7,183 nucleotides of DNA. It comes from Acidobacteriota bacterium (GTDB lineage: Bacteria > Acidobacteriota > Blastocatellia > Pyrinomonadales > Pyrinomonadaceae). Shown here piece after piece: positions 1 to 6,206 of the stretch. Location: positions 1 to 7,183 of the forward strand of contig JAKOSS010000175.1 in NCBI GenBank assembly GCA_029777145.1, given 5' to 3'. The position numbers and the translations under genes are program-made. Position 1 is the first letter of the stretch, and every line of letters starts with the position of its first letter. Under the pieces are notes generated by a model that made no database searches, was not told the DNA's origin, and saw only the letters and a program-made list of their open reading frames with translations.

Positions 1-56
1 TCCGGAAGGGAACCTTCCGCGTAACCGAGGAGCGTTTCAAATTCAGCGTGTTTCAT
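1..56 (-). CDS. N-terminal fragment of unknown protein, possible anti-sigma factor (partial)
   Basis: The minus strand reads from an ATG at 56 to the window edge without a stop, giving MKHAEFETLLGYAEGSLP. A clear Shine-Dalgarno GGAG sits 6 nt upstream of the ATG (about 63-66), which makes this a convincing gene start although only 18 codons are visible. It lies 97 nt downstream of the sigma-factor gene on the same strand and has a conserved two-box motif in front of it. The opening (H-x-E-F-x-x-L-L-x-Y-x-E-G-x-L-P) recalls the first helix of zf-HC2-type anti-sigma factors. The zinc-binding Cys/His cluster cannot be seen, so the anti-sigma role is an inference from position plus a weak N-terminal likeness. 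Confidence 0.6.
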   Translation of the reverse strand, partial: MKHAEFETLLGYAEGSLP

Positions 57-89
57 AACGTTCTCCGAACCAATTTCGGGTCTCACGTA

Positions 90-119
90 CTAAGTCATTT
101 TGACCGATTGAAAAATACA
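90..119 (-). promoter_or_regulatory. Two-box promoter/operator motif, copy A
   Basis: On the minus strand TGTATTTTTC (110-119) is followed after exactly 12 nt by TGACTTAG (90-97), then TACG. The second box ends 33 nt before the ATG of the partial gene at 56. The same two boxes with the same 12-nt spacing occur upstream of the S8 protease gene. Box separation and distance to the start codon fit a -35/-10 pair of an ECF-type promoter, so recognition by the adjacent sigma factor is a natural hypothesis. A binding site for another regulator fits equally well. Confidence 0.6.
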
Positions 120-153
120 TCCATTCGACAGGTTCGGATAAGTTTTTTTCGAT

Positions 154-711
154 CTAGCCGATCAGCTTCAGCAGTTTCTGCAGACACCGCGCGCGCGTCG
201 GGCCGATCCCGCCGAGCGGAATCTCCAGATGCGTCGAGATGTCGGCGTACGAATACGCGTCGTCGGACAGGTAGAGCATCGTCAGCAACCGCCGGCAACG
301 GTCTTCAAGACGCGCCATCGCCTTTTCGAGCTGGAGTTCGGCTTCGAGCCGCACAAGCCGGGCGTCGGCCAGCGGCTCGTCGTCGGGAATCTGCAGCGCG
401 ACCGAGTCCGATTCGTCGTCGTCGATCGAAACCGGGCGTCCGCGCGTTTCGCGCTGGATCAGCTGGATCGTCTTGTGGCGCGCGGTCGTCATCAGCCACG
501 CCCGCAAGAACTCCGGCTTCTCAAGCGTGTCGAGCTTGATGTACAGAGTCGTGAAAACGTCCTGGATGACGTCAGACGCCAGATCGCGTCCGAGTCCCGC
601 GCGGCGCGGAATCGAGAACAGCAGATTCTGATATTTGTGAACGAGCTCGTCCCACGCGGACTCATCGCCGCCGCGGCAGGCTCTGATCAGCTCGTCGTCG
701 GTTCGCTGCAT
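154..711 (-). CDS. ECF-type sigma-70 family RNA polymerase sigma factor
   Basis: This 185-residue protein has the two-domain layout of group IV (ECF) sigma factors. Region sigma2 covers about residues 5-90: DELIRACRGGDESAWDELV, then the core-binding helix SDVIQDVF (46-53), then FLRAWLMTTARHK (68-80), which contributes to -10 recognition. An acidic linker rich in Asp (96-115) follows. Region sigma4 (about 117-183) carries the -35-binding helix-turn-helix SYADISTHLEIPLGGIGPTRARCLQKLL. There is no region 1 or 3 and no C-terminal extension. It should bind core RNA polymerase and direct it to a small regulon. The ATG at 711 has no strong Shine-Dalgarno, but the N-terminus starts where the family usually does. 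The gene lies 60 nt after the S8 protease gene with no obvious promoter between, so the two are probably co-transcribed. The target promoters are unknown; the two-box motifs nearby are candidates. Confidence 0.93.
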   Translation of the reverse strand: MQRTDDELIRACRGGDESAWDELVHKYQNLLFSIPRRAGLGRDLASDVIQDVFTTLYIKLDTLEKPEFLRAWLMTTARHKTIQLIQRETRGRPVSIDDDESDSVALQIPDDEPLADARLVRLEAELQLEKAMARLEDRCRRLLTMLYLSDDAYSYADISTHLEIPLGGIGPTRARCLQKLLKLIG

Positions 712-771
712 TTTTTTCGTCGAGATGGCTGGCTTCCGCGAAAAAACGCCGACGGAACACAGGTTGCTTTG

Positions 772-2076
772 TTATGGACTTACAGTAACTGCCCGAAATG
801 CGTCGACACGCCGCCGCGCTTCACCGGTCCCGCTGATCGGGATCGCCGTGTGCCTGATCTGCTCATAGACCGCATTTGCTTTCAGATTCGGATAGCGGGC
901 GCGCACCAATGCCGCGATCCCGGCGACGATCGGCGCCGACATCGAGGTGCCGCGCCAGTTTGCGTAACGCCCGCCCGGAACTGCACTGACGATGCCTTCA
1001 CCCGGAGCGACGATCTCGACCCACTCGCCGCGCGTCGAAAACGATGCGAGACTGTCCGACGGAGTTGTCGCGCCGACGGCGATCAGACCCGGAACGTCGT
1101 TCTCGGCGGCGGGATAAATGCGCGTCGTCGCGTTGCCGGTATTGCCGCCGGCCGCGACGATGACGATCCCGGGATGATGAATATTCGGAAAGTCCGTGTC
1201 GTCGGGAGTGGTTCCGTCGTTCGTCTCGGCGGCGACGAGCTTCTTGATGAGCGTCGTCGTCTGATTGGTGCCGAGACTCAGGTTGATGACATCGACCCCG
1301 CAGTCGTTGTCGCCGTCGCCGTCGGGATCGGCTGCAAAATAAAGACCCTGCGCCAGTCTCCAGAGCGTTCCGACGCCTTCGGAGTCAAGAATCCTGATCG
1401 GCATGATCTTCGCGTCGGGTGCGACCATCGCGATGATTCCGGCGACGTGCGTGCCGTGACCGAAGGCGCCCTCACGCGGAATACCGACTTCGGTCGGGTC
1501 GCTGTCGTTGTCGACAAAGTCGTAGCCGGGGACGAGCCGGTTGGCGAACAGCGGGTGCGTCGGATCGATCCCGGTGTCGATGACGGCGATCGTCTTTCCG
1601 GCACCGCGGGAATACTGCAACGCCGGTTCAAGATTGATCTTGCTCCGCATCCACTGAACGGAATATCCCTTGACGCTGCTGCCGATGCTCCACGAGATCC
1701 CGATGCTCCACGAAATGCCTTGGTTCCAGGGGAACGAACCGTTGATCGGAGCGGAGAACAGGTAATTTGGCTCGGCGAAGTCGACCCGAAGCTTGGTGTC
1801 GAGTTTGAGCTTCGAAACAACCGCCGGAACCGGCGTGCCGTCCGTGATGCGAAGCCTGTAGATCGGCCGCGACGCAAACTGCGCGATCGGCGCGGCATCC
1901 AATCCGTACTGCGCGGCGATCGCCGAAAGATCCGAATCACTCCGCAGTTTGACGATTACTTCGTTCGGAACATATCGATCGGGCGAACCCTGCGTACCGA
2001 CCTGCGCGCCGGCCGTGGTTACGAACACGGCAAACAGCAGCGCCCAGAATATTCCAAGAACGAATTGACCTTTCAT
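772..2076 (-). CDS. Secreted subtilisin-like serine protease (S8 family)
   Basis: Read from the ATG at 2076 this is a 434-residue preproprotease. I chose that ATG over the in-frame GTG at 2097 because GGGGGT lies about 9 nt upstream of it and because it starts a clean Sec signal peptide (MKGQFVLGIFWALLFAVFVTTAGA, likely cut after AGA at 24). Residues about 36-105 (VPNEVIVKL through FAEPNYLF) look like an I9/fervidolysin-type propeptide. The catalytic domain runs from about 155 to the end with the full triad: D167 in VIDTGID, H207 in GHGTHVAG, S378 in GTSMSAP. The oxyanion Asn is N312 in AAGGNTGN. A DPDGDGDND loop (250-258) looks calcium-binding. No C-terminal sorting domain is present. A duplicated SWSIGI hexapeptide lies between propeptide and catalytic domain. 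The gene sits between the CHAT and sigma genes, suggesting an extracytoplasmic proteolytic role in the same response. Confidence 0.95.
   Translation of the reverse strand: MKGQFVLGIFWALLFAVFVTTAGAQVGTQGSPDRYVPNEVIVKLRSDSDLSAIAAQYGLDAAPIAQFASRPIYRLRITDGTPVPAVVSKLKLDTKLRVDFAEPNYLFSAPINGSFPWNQGISWSIGISWSIGSSVKGYSVQWMRSKINLEPALQYSRGAGKTIAVIDTGIDPTHPLFANRLVPGYDFVDNDSDPTEVGIPREGAFGHGTHVAGIIAMVAPDAKIMPIRILDSEGVGTLWRLAQGLYFAADPDGDGDNDCGVDVINLSLGTNQTTTLIKKLVAAETNDGTTPDDTDFPNIHHPGIVIVAAGGNTGNATTRIYPAAENDVPGLIAVGATTPSDSLASFSTRGEWVEIVAPGEGIVSAVPGGRYANWRGTSMSAPIVAGIAALVRARYPNLKANAVYEQIRHTAIPISGTGEARRRVDAFRAVTVSP
1682..1717. repeat. 18-bp tandem duplication inside the S8 gene
   Basis: Two adjacent 18-bp units (1682-1699 and 1700-1717) differ at only 2 positions. 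They are in frame and encode the repeated SWSIGI/SWSIGS segment in the linker between the propeptide and the catalytic domain. The near-identity at DNA level suggests a recent slip duplication. Confidence 0.85.
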
Positions 2077-2131
2077 GAACAATGACCCCCAAATCACGAC
2101 CAGGCAAAAGAGAACAAAATATCCCCGTAAC

Positions 2132-2161
2132 CTAAGTCAGTCTCGCGGCAAGAAAAATACA
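2132..2161 (-). promoter_or_regulatory. Two-box promoter/operator motif, copy B
   Basis: On the minus strand TGTATTTTTC (2152-2161) is followed after exactly 12 nt by TGACTTAG (2132-2139), then GTTACGGGG. The second box ends 55 nt before the S8 protease ATG at 2076. It matches copy A at all 18 box positions with the same spacing. It lies in the 107-nt gap between the CHAT and S8 genes, so the S8-sigma pair probably has its own promoter besides any read-through from the CHAT gene. Confidence 0.6.
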
Positions 2162-2183
2162 ACTGAGTGAAAATAATCGCGTG

Positions 2184-4961
2184 TCAGCGACCAACGACGA
2201 CGAACGGGGACCAAAAATACGGATGGGGGGTTACCTTCAGCAGGCAGGTCTGCGCGGTCCGAAGCGATTCGCTCGCCGATCGTCCCTTTAGGATTTCACA
2301 ATAGAACGTCTTCATCAACTCTTTTGTTGAGCGATCGTTGACATTCCAAAGGCTCATCAGCAGCGTTGTCGCGCCGGCCGACAGGAAGCCTTGCGTCAAT
2401 CCGATCAGTTCTTCGCCCGATACGACCCTGTTCAGGCCCGTTTCGCAAGCGCTCAGGACGACCATTTTGCCTTCCAGTCCCAACCGTCCCACGTCGCGGA
2501 CGGTCAGGTTGCCATCATGCAGTGCAAGTGCCGAAAACGAGGGATTATCCGGGCGAAATGTGCCGTGACAGGCAAGATGCAGAACCTGTGATGCATCGAG
2601 ATGCCGTTCGAGGTTGCCGACGGAGGCTTTTTTATTGACGAGTTTCACCGACGACGGGAACATCGCGCCGATCTCGTCGATCTCATCGGCGACGAGCGGT
2701 GTCGTTTTTGAAGTGACGCCGGCGAGTAGAATCGAGTCGGGAGTCGTGCGTTCCGAACACCCGGTGTTCAGCAGAACCGCCGCGCTCGGCGTGATCGAGA
2801 CCGCCCACTTCTCAACGACGAAACGGGTCCCGTCGTGGAGCGCCTGAAGCGGAAGATAATGCAACGCTCCGGCCGGCGCGATGACGATCCGTTCGCTGTT
2901 CATGAACGATTCGAACGGTCTGACCAACGCATCGTAGATCCGCTGCGAGTGCCGCCGCAACCGCGCCGCCGAGGTTTCAAGACTCGCGTCCGACAGGTGT
3001 CCCTCGAGCCGCGCCGTCTTGAGCTGGAGCAGCATCCTCTGTACTTCGTCGACGACCCAGGCCGCGTTCGCCAACGACGGAACGAACTCGAACGCCGAGC
3101 GGTTGATAACGAACGCGCCGAATTCTCCGTCGAGCACCGCGAACTCGATCAGCGTCGCGTCGCCGAGCAGATCGCCGATCGTCTCGGGTTCGATGACCCC
3201 GCGGGCGCCCGTCGCCTGCGATCCCGACCCGCGGCGTCGCGAAAGTTCGGCAAACTCGGTTTCGAGCGCGCGTGCCTGTCTTCGGATTTCGCGCGCCTGA
3301 TCCTCGTTCATCCCGCCGTCATCGTCCCGGTTGAGACGGCTGTAGTACCAATTCAGCTCCGCCCGGAGCTCGTTCAGACGCGGATCGCCGTGGGCCGAAT
3401 CATTGTTTGTGCCGATAGATTCAAGCAGCGTTTTGGATCGCGAGCGTTCGTGCCACCGGAACGCGCCGCGGACGTCGCCCGCCGCGAGACGCAATTTGAC
3501 GAGTTCGTTGTAAGGCTCAAGCTTGTCCGTCAGAAACGAAATGCGGAACTCCTCTGACGCGAGCGCCGCCCGCGATTCTTCCGCCAACGCGATCGCGTCT
3601 TCGAGCAGCTTCTCGTCAGCGCTGATCCGACCGAGCGTCGCGAGTGACATGAACTCGGCCTGGAGCGAGTTTCCGCGCGCGTTTTCACGCGAATTTCGAA
3701 GGATCGCGCCGGCCGTCGAGAGATCGCCTTTGGCGGCCGCGATCTCGCCGCGCAGAAGATCGGCGAGGATCTCGTTCCGACGGCTCTTTCCCGAACGGAA
3801 TGTCGTGCCCGCTTCGGTCGCTTCGCTCCACGCCGTGTCGAGATCCGCCTGTTTGAAGCGATCGAATGCCCTGATCAGCTTCAGCTCGGCCGCCGCGATC
3901 GGGTTTCCTTCCGCGACGAACAGTCTCTCGGATTCAGAAAGCTTCGGTCCCGCGGAATCCTCTTCGCCCGTCGCGAGAAGCGCGCGCGCATGATTGCGCA
4001 GGTTTCGCGCGAGTTCGGCCTGCATCCCGAGTTCCGCAAACCGCTCCTCGGTCTGCTTGTACAACCCGATCGCTTCCGGGATGAGGTTGAGTTCAAGATA
4101 AAGATCGGCGATCTCGAGTTCGGTCGTCACCGCGTGCGTCGCCATTCCGAGCGATTCGTAGATCCCTCGCGCTTTCTCGAGGTGGCTGAACGCCGGATCG
4201 TAGTTTCCCTGAAACAGCTGCAGTTTGCTGATGCTCGCTTCGATGTCGGCCTCGATCGCCGTCAAACCGTGTTTCCTGGCACGGCGAAGACCGCGTCGAT
4301 AGATCCGTTCGGCTTCCGAGAACTCGTTCTGCGCCGCTTTTGCGAAGGCCAGATTGTTCTCGAGCATCGCCGCCTGCGCCTGATCGCCGAGCTTTTCAAA
4401 CCGCCGGAACGCGGATCGCAGAAACGGTTCCGATTCGGCGTACAGATCGCGCCTCAGGTAGAGATTTCCGATGTTGTGCTCGATCTTTGCCGCCGAGAAG
4501 AGATCGTTCTCCGCGACCAGGTCCGACCGCGCCCGGAGACCGCAGTCGACGGCTTCGTCGTATCGTCCGAGCAGCGCCAGGGCGAAGAGTTTGCTGATCT
4601 GGGTGTTTGCCGCGGCAAGTTTGTTGCCGCAATCGAGAAAGATTCGCTCCGAACGGTCGATCGACGAGAGACTTTCTTCGAGTTTTCCCTCGACAAGGTG
4701 TTCGATCGCCGACGCCCAGTGGAGATGACCTTCGATCTCAGGCTCGTCCGTCATCCCGACGAGATCCCGCAGTGCGGCGACCGCACCCGAAACCTTTCGC
4801 GGCTCGCTCGTCCATGCCTTGTAGCAGAATTCCCGAAGCGCCGCGGCAAGCTGCGCATCGCACAGATCCGCATGATTCGAAAGCAGGAGCTTTCGATCCT
4901 CGGAGTCGGCGGCCGCCAGTTGTTCGGAGAGTTCTCGACGATTCATCGGTTCGAAATTCAT
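2184..4961 (-). CDS. TPR-CHAT domain protein (caspase-like cysteine protease)
   Basis: This is a 925-residue cytoplasmic protein when read from the ATG at 4961. An in-frame TTG at 4988 and an ATG at 4946 are alternatives, and none has a strong Shine-Dalgarno. Residues about 70-490 are helical tetratricopeptide-like repeats (segments such as AAKIEHNIGNLYLRRDLYAE and TTELEIADLYLELNLIPEA), probably the sensing or scaffolding part. A charged, likely coiled-coil stretch (about 530-580) leads to the CHAT domain (about 595-925). The clan CD dyad is intact: H799 in HLACHGTF and C839 in VVLSACETGL. The conserved GEELIGLTQGFLSAGA, SLWNVND and C-terminal HPYFWSPFVVVG segments follow. No signal peptide or membrane span is seen. 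CHAT proteins are proteases related to caspase and separase. The substrate is unknown; neighbouring S8 and ECF sigma genes on the same strand suggest a proteolysis-controlled transcriptional response. Confidence 0.95.
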   Translation of the reverse strand: MNFEPMNRRELSEQLAAADSEDRKLLLSNHADLCDAQLAAALREFCYKAWTSEPRKVSGAVAALRDLVGMTDEPEIEGHLHWASAIEHLVEGKLEESLSSIDRSERIFLDCGNKLAAANTQISKLFALALLGRYDEAVDCGLRARSDLVAENDLFSAAKIEHNIGNLYLRRDLYAESEPFLRSAFRRFEKLGDQAQAAMLENNLAFAKAAQNEFSEAERIYRRGLRRARKHGLTAIEADIEASISKLQLFQGNYDPAFSHLEKARGIYESLGMATHAVTTELEIADLYLELNLIPEAIGLYKQTEERFAELGMQAELARNLRNHARALLATGEEDSAGPKLSESERLFVAEGNPIAAAELKLIRAFDRFKQADLDTAWSEATEAGTTFRSGKSRRNEILADLLRGEIAAAKGDLSTAGAILRNSRENARGNSLQAEFMSLATLGRISADEKLLEDAIALAEESRAALASEEFRISFLTDKLEPYNELVKLRLAAGDVRGAFRWHERSRSKTLLESIGTNNDSAHGDPRLNELRAELNWYYSRLNRDDDGGMNEDQAREIRRQARALETEFAELSRRRGSGSQATGARGVIEPETIGDLLGDATLIEFAVLDGEFGAFVINRSAFEFVPSLANAAWVVDEVQRMLLQLKTARLEGHLSDASLETSAARLRRHSQRIYDALVRPFESFMNSERIVIAPAGALHYLPLQALHDGTRFVVEKWAVSITPSAAVLLNTGCSERTTPDSILLAGVTSKTTPLVADEIDEIGAMFPSSVKLVNKKASVGNLERHLDASQVLHLACHGTFRPDNPSFSALALHDGNLTVRDVGRLGLEGKMVVLSACETGLNRVVSGEELIGLTQGFLSAGATTLLMSLWNVNDRSTKELMKTFYCEILKGRSASESLRTAQTCLLKVTPHPYFWSPFVVVGR

Positions 4962-4999
4962 TATCCGTACATCGCCGCGAATGAACAAACGGGACGATG

Positions 5000-5028
5000 T
5001 TGCGCAGTTTCCCGATAGCGCCTATAGT
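5000..5028 (+). promoter_or_regulatory. Sigma-70-like promoter of the creatininase-family gene
   Basis: TTGCGC (5000-5005) and TATAGT (5023-5028) are separated by 17 nt. The -10 matches the consensus at 5 of 6 positions and the -35 keeps the key TTG. Transcription would start near 5035, giving a leader of about 30 nt that contains the Shine-Dalgarno AAAGGAG (5048-5054), 10 nt before the ATG. The -10 core CTATAG is palindromic, so weak divergent firing toward the CHAT gene is possible. Confidence 0.55.
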
Positions 5029-5064
5029 CGGCGGTGAATCCAAACAAAAAGGAGCAATTTTGAG

Positions 5065-5883
5065 ATGAAACGAGTACTTTGCATGGTTGCGATCTGCTTC
5101 GGCGCGGTCCTTTCGACGGCTGCCCAGGACAAGGACGTCGTCTCGACGCGCGAGATGGAACGCATCAACTGGATGGAGTTCAAGGAGACTGTTCCGTCGA
5201 AGATCGACACCGTTCTGCTGCCGACGGGAACGCTCGAGCCGCACGGAGTGATCAACAACGGCGCGGACAACACGGCGCCGTTCGCGATGGCGAAGACGAT
5301 CGCACGGCGGGTCAACGCGATGATCGCTCCGACATTGCCGTACGGGATCACGGGATCGATGGAAGCTTATCCGGGAGCGTTTCAGATCACCGAAAGCGCG
5401 TACCGGCCGTTCGTCAAACAGATCCTCGAAGGCCTCGCGAAGAACGGATTCAAGAACATCGTCATTCTCAACGGCCACGGCGGCGGCCAAACGGCGGTGC
5501 TGCAATCCGTCGCGGCCGAAGTTGCGACCGAGAAGAAGGTCCGCACGCTCGTCATCAACTGGTGGTCGTTCGCATCCGACGAAACGAAGGAAGTATTCGG
5601 CGAAGACGGTGGCCACGCCGGGTGGAACGAAACCGCGTTCATCCAGGCGATCGACCCGACGCTCGTCAACAAAGAGCGCTACAGCCCCGATCTCGCGACG
5701 CCGTATCCGGCCGCCGGAACCTGGTCCGCGGTCCCGTTCCCGTCCTCGATCGGGCTTTACCAAAAAGGTCAGGGCTATCCGCAGTTTGATCAGAAAAAGG
5801 CCGACGAGTACTACAAGAAGGTCACCGACAAGGTCGCGAACCTGATCAACGACGTTGTGAAGAAGTGGGGAATGATGAACTGA
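5065..5883 (+). CDS. Exported creatininase-family amidohydrolase
   Basis: This 272-residue protein begins with a Sec signal peptide (MKRVLCMVAICFGAVLSTAA, cut around residue 20), so it probably acts in the periplasm. The start is supported by AAAGGAG 10 nt upstream. The rest matches the creatininase fold family in motif order: LLPTGTLEPHG with metal-ligand candidates E58 and H60, GADN with D68, VILNGHGGG with H138, and GGHAGWNETA with H174 and E179. The family hydrolyses cyclic or linear amide bonds using two metal ions. Members include creatininase, formamide hydrolases of nucleoside and cofactor routes, and the mycofactocin peptidase MftE, so the substrate cannot be assigned. As in most family members other than true creatininase, the residue two after H138 is not Glu, which argues against creatinine as substrate. 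It stands alone, divergent from the CHAT gene and convergent with the toxin-antitoxin pair. Confidence 0.9.
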   Translation: MKRVLCMVAICFGAVLSTAAQDKDVVSTREMERINWMEFKETVPSKIDTVLLPTGTLEPHGVINNGADNTAPFAMAKTIARRVNAMIAPTLPYGITGSMEAYPGAFQITESAYRPFVKQILEGLAKNGFKNIVILNGHGGGQTAVLQSVAAEVATEKKVRTLVINWWSFASDETKEVFGEDGGHAGWNETAFIQAIDPTLVNKERYSPDLATPYPAAGTWSAVPFPSSIGLYQKGQGYPQFDQKKADEYYKKVTDKVANLINDVVKKWGMMN

Positions 5884-5898
5884 CAATTCCAGGAATCC

Positions 5899-5962
5899 GT
5901 ATTCCAGATTCCAAGATTCCAAGATTCCAAGATTCCAAGATTCCAAGATTCCAGGATTCCAG
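5899..5962. repeat. Tandem 8-bp repeat array (gattccaa)n
   Basis: Five perfect units of gattccaa start at 5907, 5915, 5923, 5931 and 5939, followed by two gattccag units at 5947 and 5955. A degenerate unit (gtattcca) precedes the array. The period of 8 is not a multiple of 3 and the array begins outside the upstream gene, so it is not coding. The last unit forms the left arm of a hairpin. Related sequence recurs at 6132-6202 and 6863-6896. Confidence 0.9.
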
Positions 5963-5982
5963 GTTACGTGGTCCTGGAATCC
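5954..5982. repeat. Hairpin element copy 1 (loop TTACGTGGT)
   Basis: A perfect 10-bp inverted repeat, GGATTCCAGG (5954-5963) and CCTGGAATCC (5973-5982), encloses the 9-nt loop TTACGTGGT. The core recurs at 6144-6168, where 23 of 25 positions match. It may act as a transcript end for the upstream gene, but no T-run follows. Confidence 0.8.
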
Positions 5983-6050
5983 GTTTCGCGCGTTTTCGCG
6001 TGAGTTAGCGGTCAGAGAAAGAAGATCCGACCGCGAAGAAACGCGAAACG
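5982..6050. repeat. Nested inverted repeat, possible structured RNA or DNA element
   Basis: Outer arms CGTTTCGCG (5982-5990) and CGCGAAACG (6042-6050) are perfectly complementary. Inside them GCGGTC (6008-6013) and GACCGC (6029-6034) form a second stem with a 15-nt loop. The element lies directly after hairpin copy 1. Its function is unknown; a degenerate intergenic repeat is the simplest reading. Confidence 0.5.
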
Positions 6051-6131
6051 TCGCGAAAGGCGACCGCAATGAGGGAACCACGAACTTGAAAACCGCTCGG
6101 ATCAGCGTTGGGTGAATATTCTGACAGACTA

Positions 6132-6202
6132 CAAGATTCCAAAATTCCAGGTTACTTGGTCCTGAAATCTTGGAATCTTGGAATCTTGGAATTTTGGAAT
6201 CC
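6132..6202. repeat. Hairpin element copy 2 with flanking ggaatctt repeats
   Basis: Arms 6132-6151 and 6161-6180 pair at 18 of 20 positions around the loop TTACTTGGT, a longer stem than copy 1. The right arm continues into further ggaatctt/ggaatttt units up to 6202, only 4 bp from the antitoxin stop codon. The left arm carries the same gattccaa-type units as the array at 5899. The hairpin may terminate the toxin-antitoxin transcript. Confidence 0.85.
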
Positions 6203-6206
6203 GTTG

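Larger units (their letters stand above)
5884..6206. other. Gene-free, repeat-filled intergenic region between convergent genes
   Basis: This 323-nt stretch lies between the creatininase-family stop codon and the antitoxin stop codon. I see no credible gene. It contains two repeat clusters with hairpins at its ends and a nested inverted repeat between them. Open frames across it only encode the low-complexity peptide (W-N-L-G-I-L-E-S type) expected from the 8-bp repeats. No classical terminator with a U-tract is visible, though either hairpin may end the converging transcripts. Confidence 0.8.

Noticed and set aside
3..19. Perfect 7-bp hairpin CGGAAGG-GAA-CCTTCCG as a terminator
   Set aside because: It lies within the coding start of the minus-strand partial gene and has no T-run on either strand.
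712..771. Third copy of the two-box motif upstream of the sigma gene
   Set aside because: A TTTTTTC run is present on the minus strand, but the sequence 12 nt further on does not resemble TGACTTAG. Co-transcription with the S8 gene is simpler.
229..2085. Long plus-strand open frame (618 codons)
   Set aside because: It is antisense to the well-supported S8 and sigma genes, has Arg/Asp-rich composition typical of GC-rich shadow frames and no recognisable domain.
4993..5012. Minus-strand GGAAAC ... CGTC as an ECF promoter for the CHAT gene
   Set aside because: The spacing between the boxes is 10 nt, well short of the usual 15-17 nt.
4738..6081. Long minus-strand open frame (447 codons)
   Set aside because: It is antisense to the creatininase-family gene, crosses the 8-bp repeat array and the CHAT gene start, and contains only repeat-derived peptide and charged low-complexity sequence.
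5899..6202. CRISPR array
   Set aside because: The repeats are contiguous 8-bp units without unique spacers and no cas gene is present.
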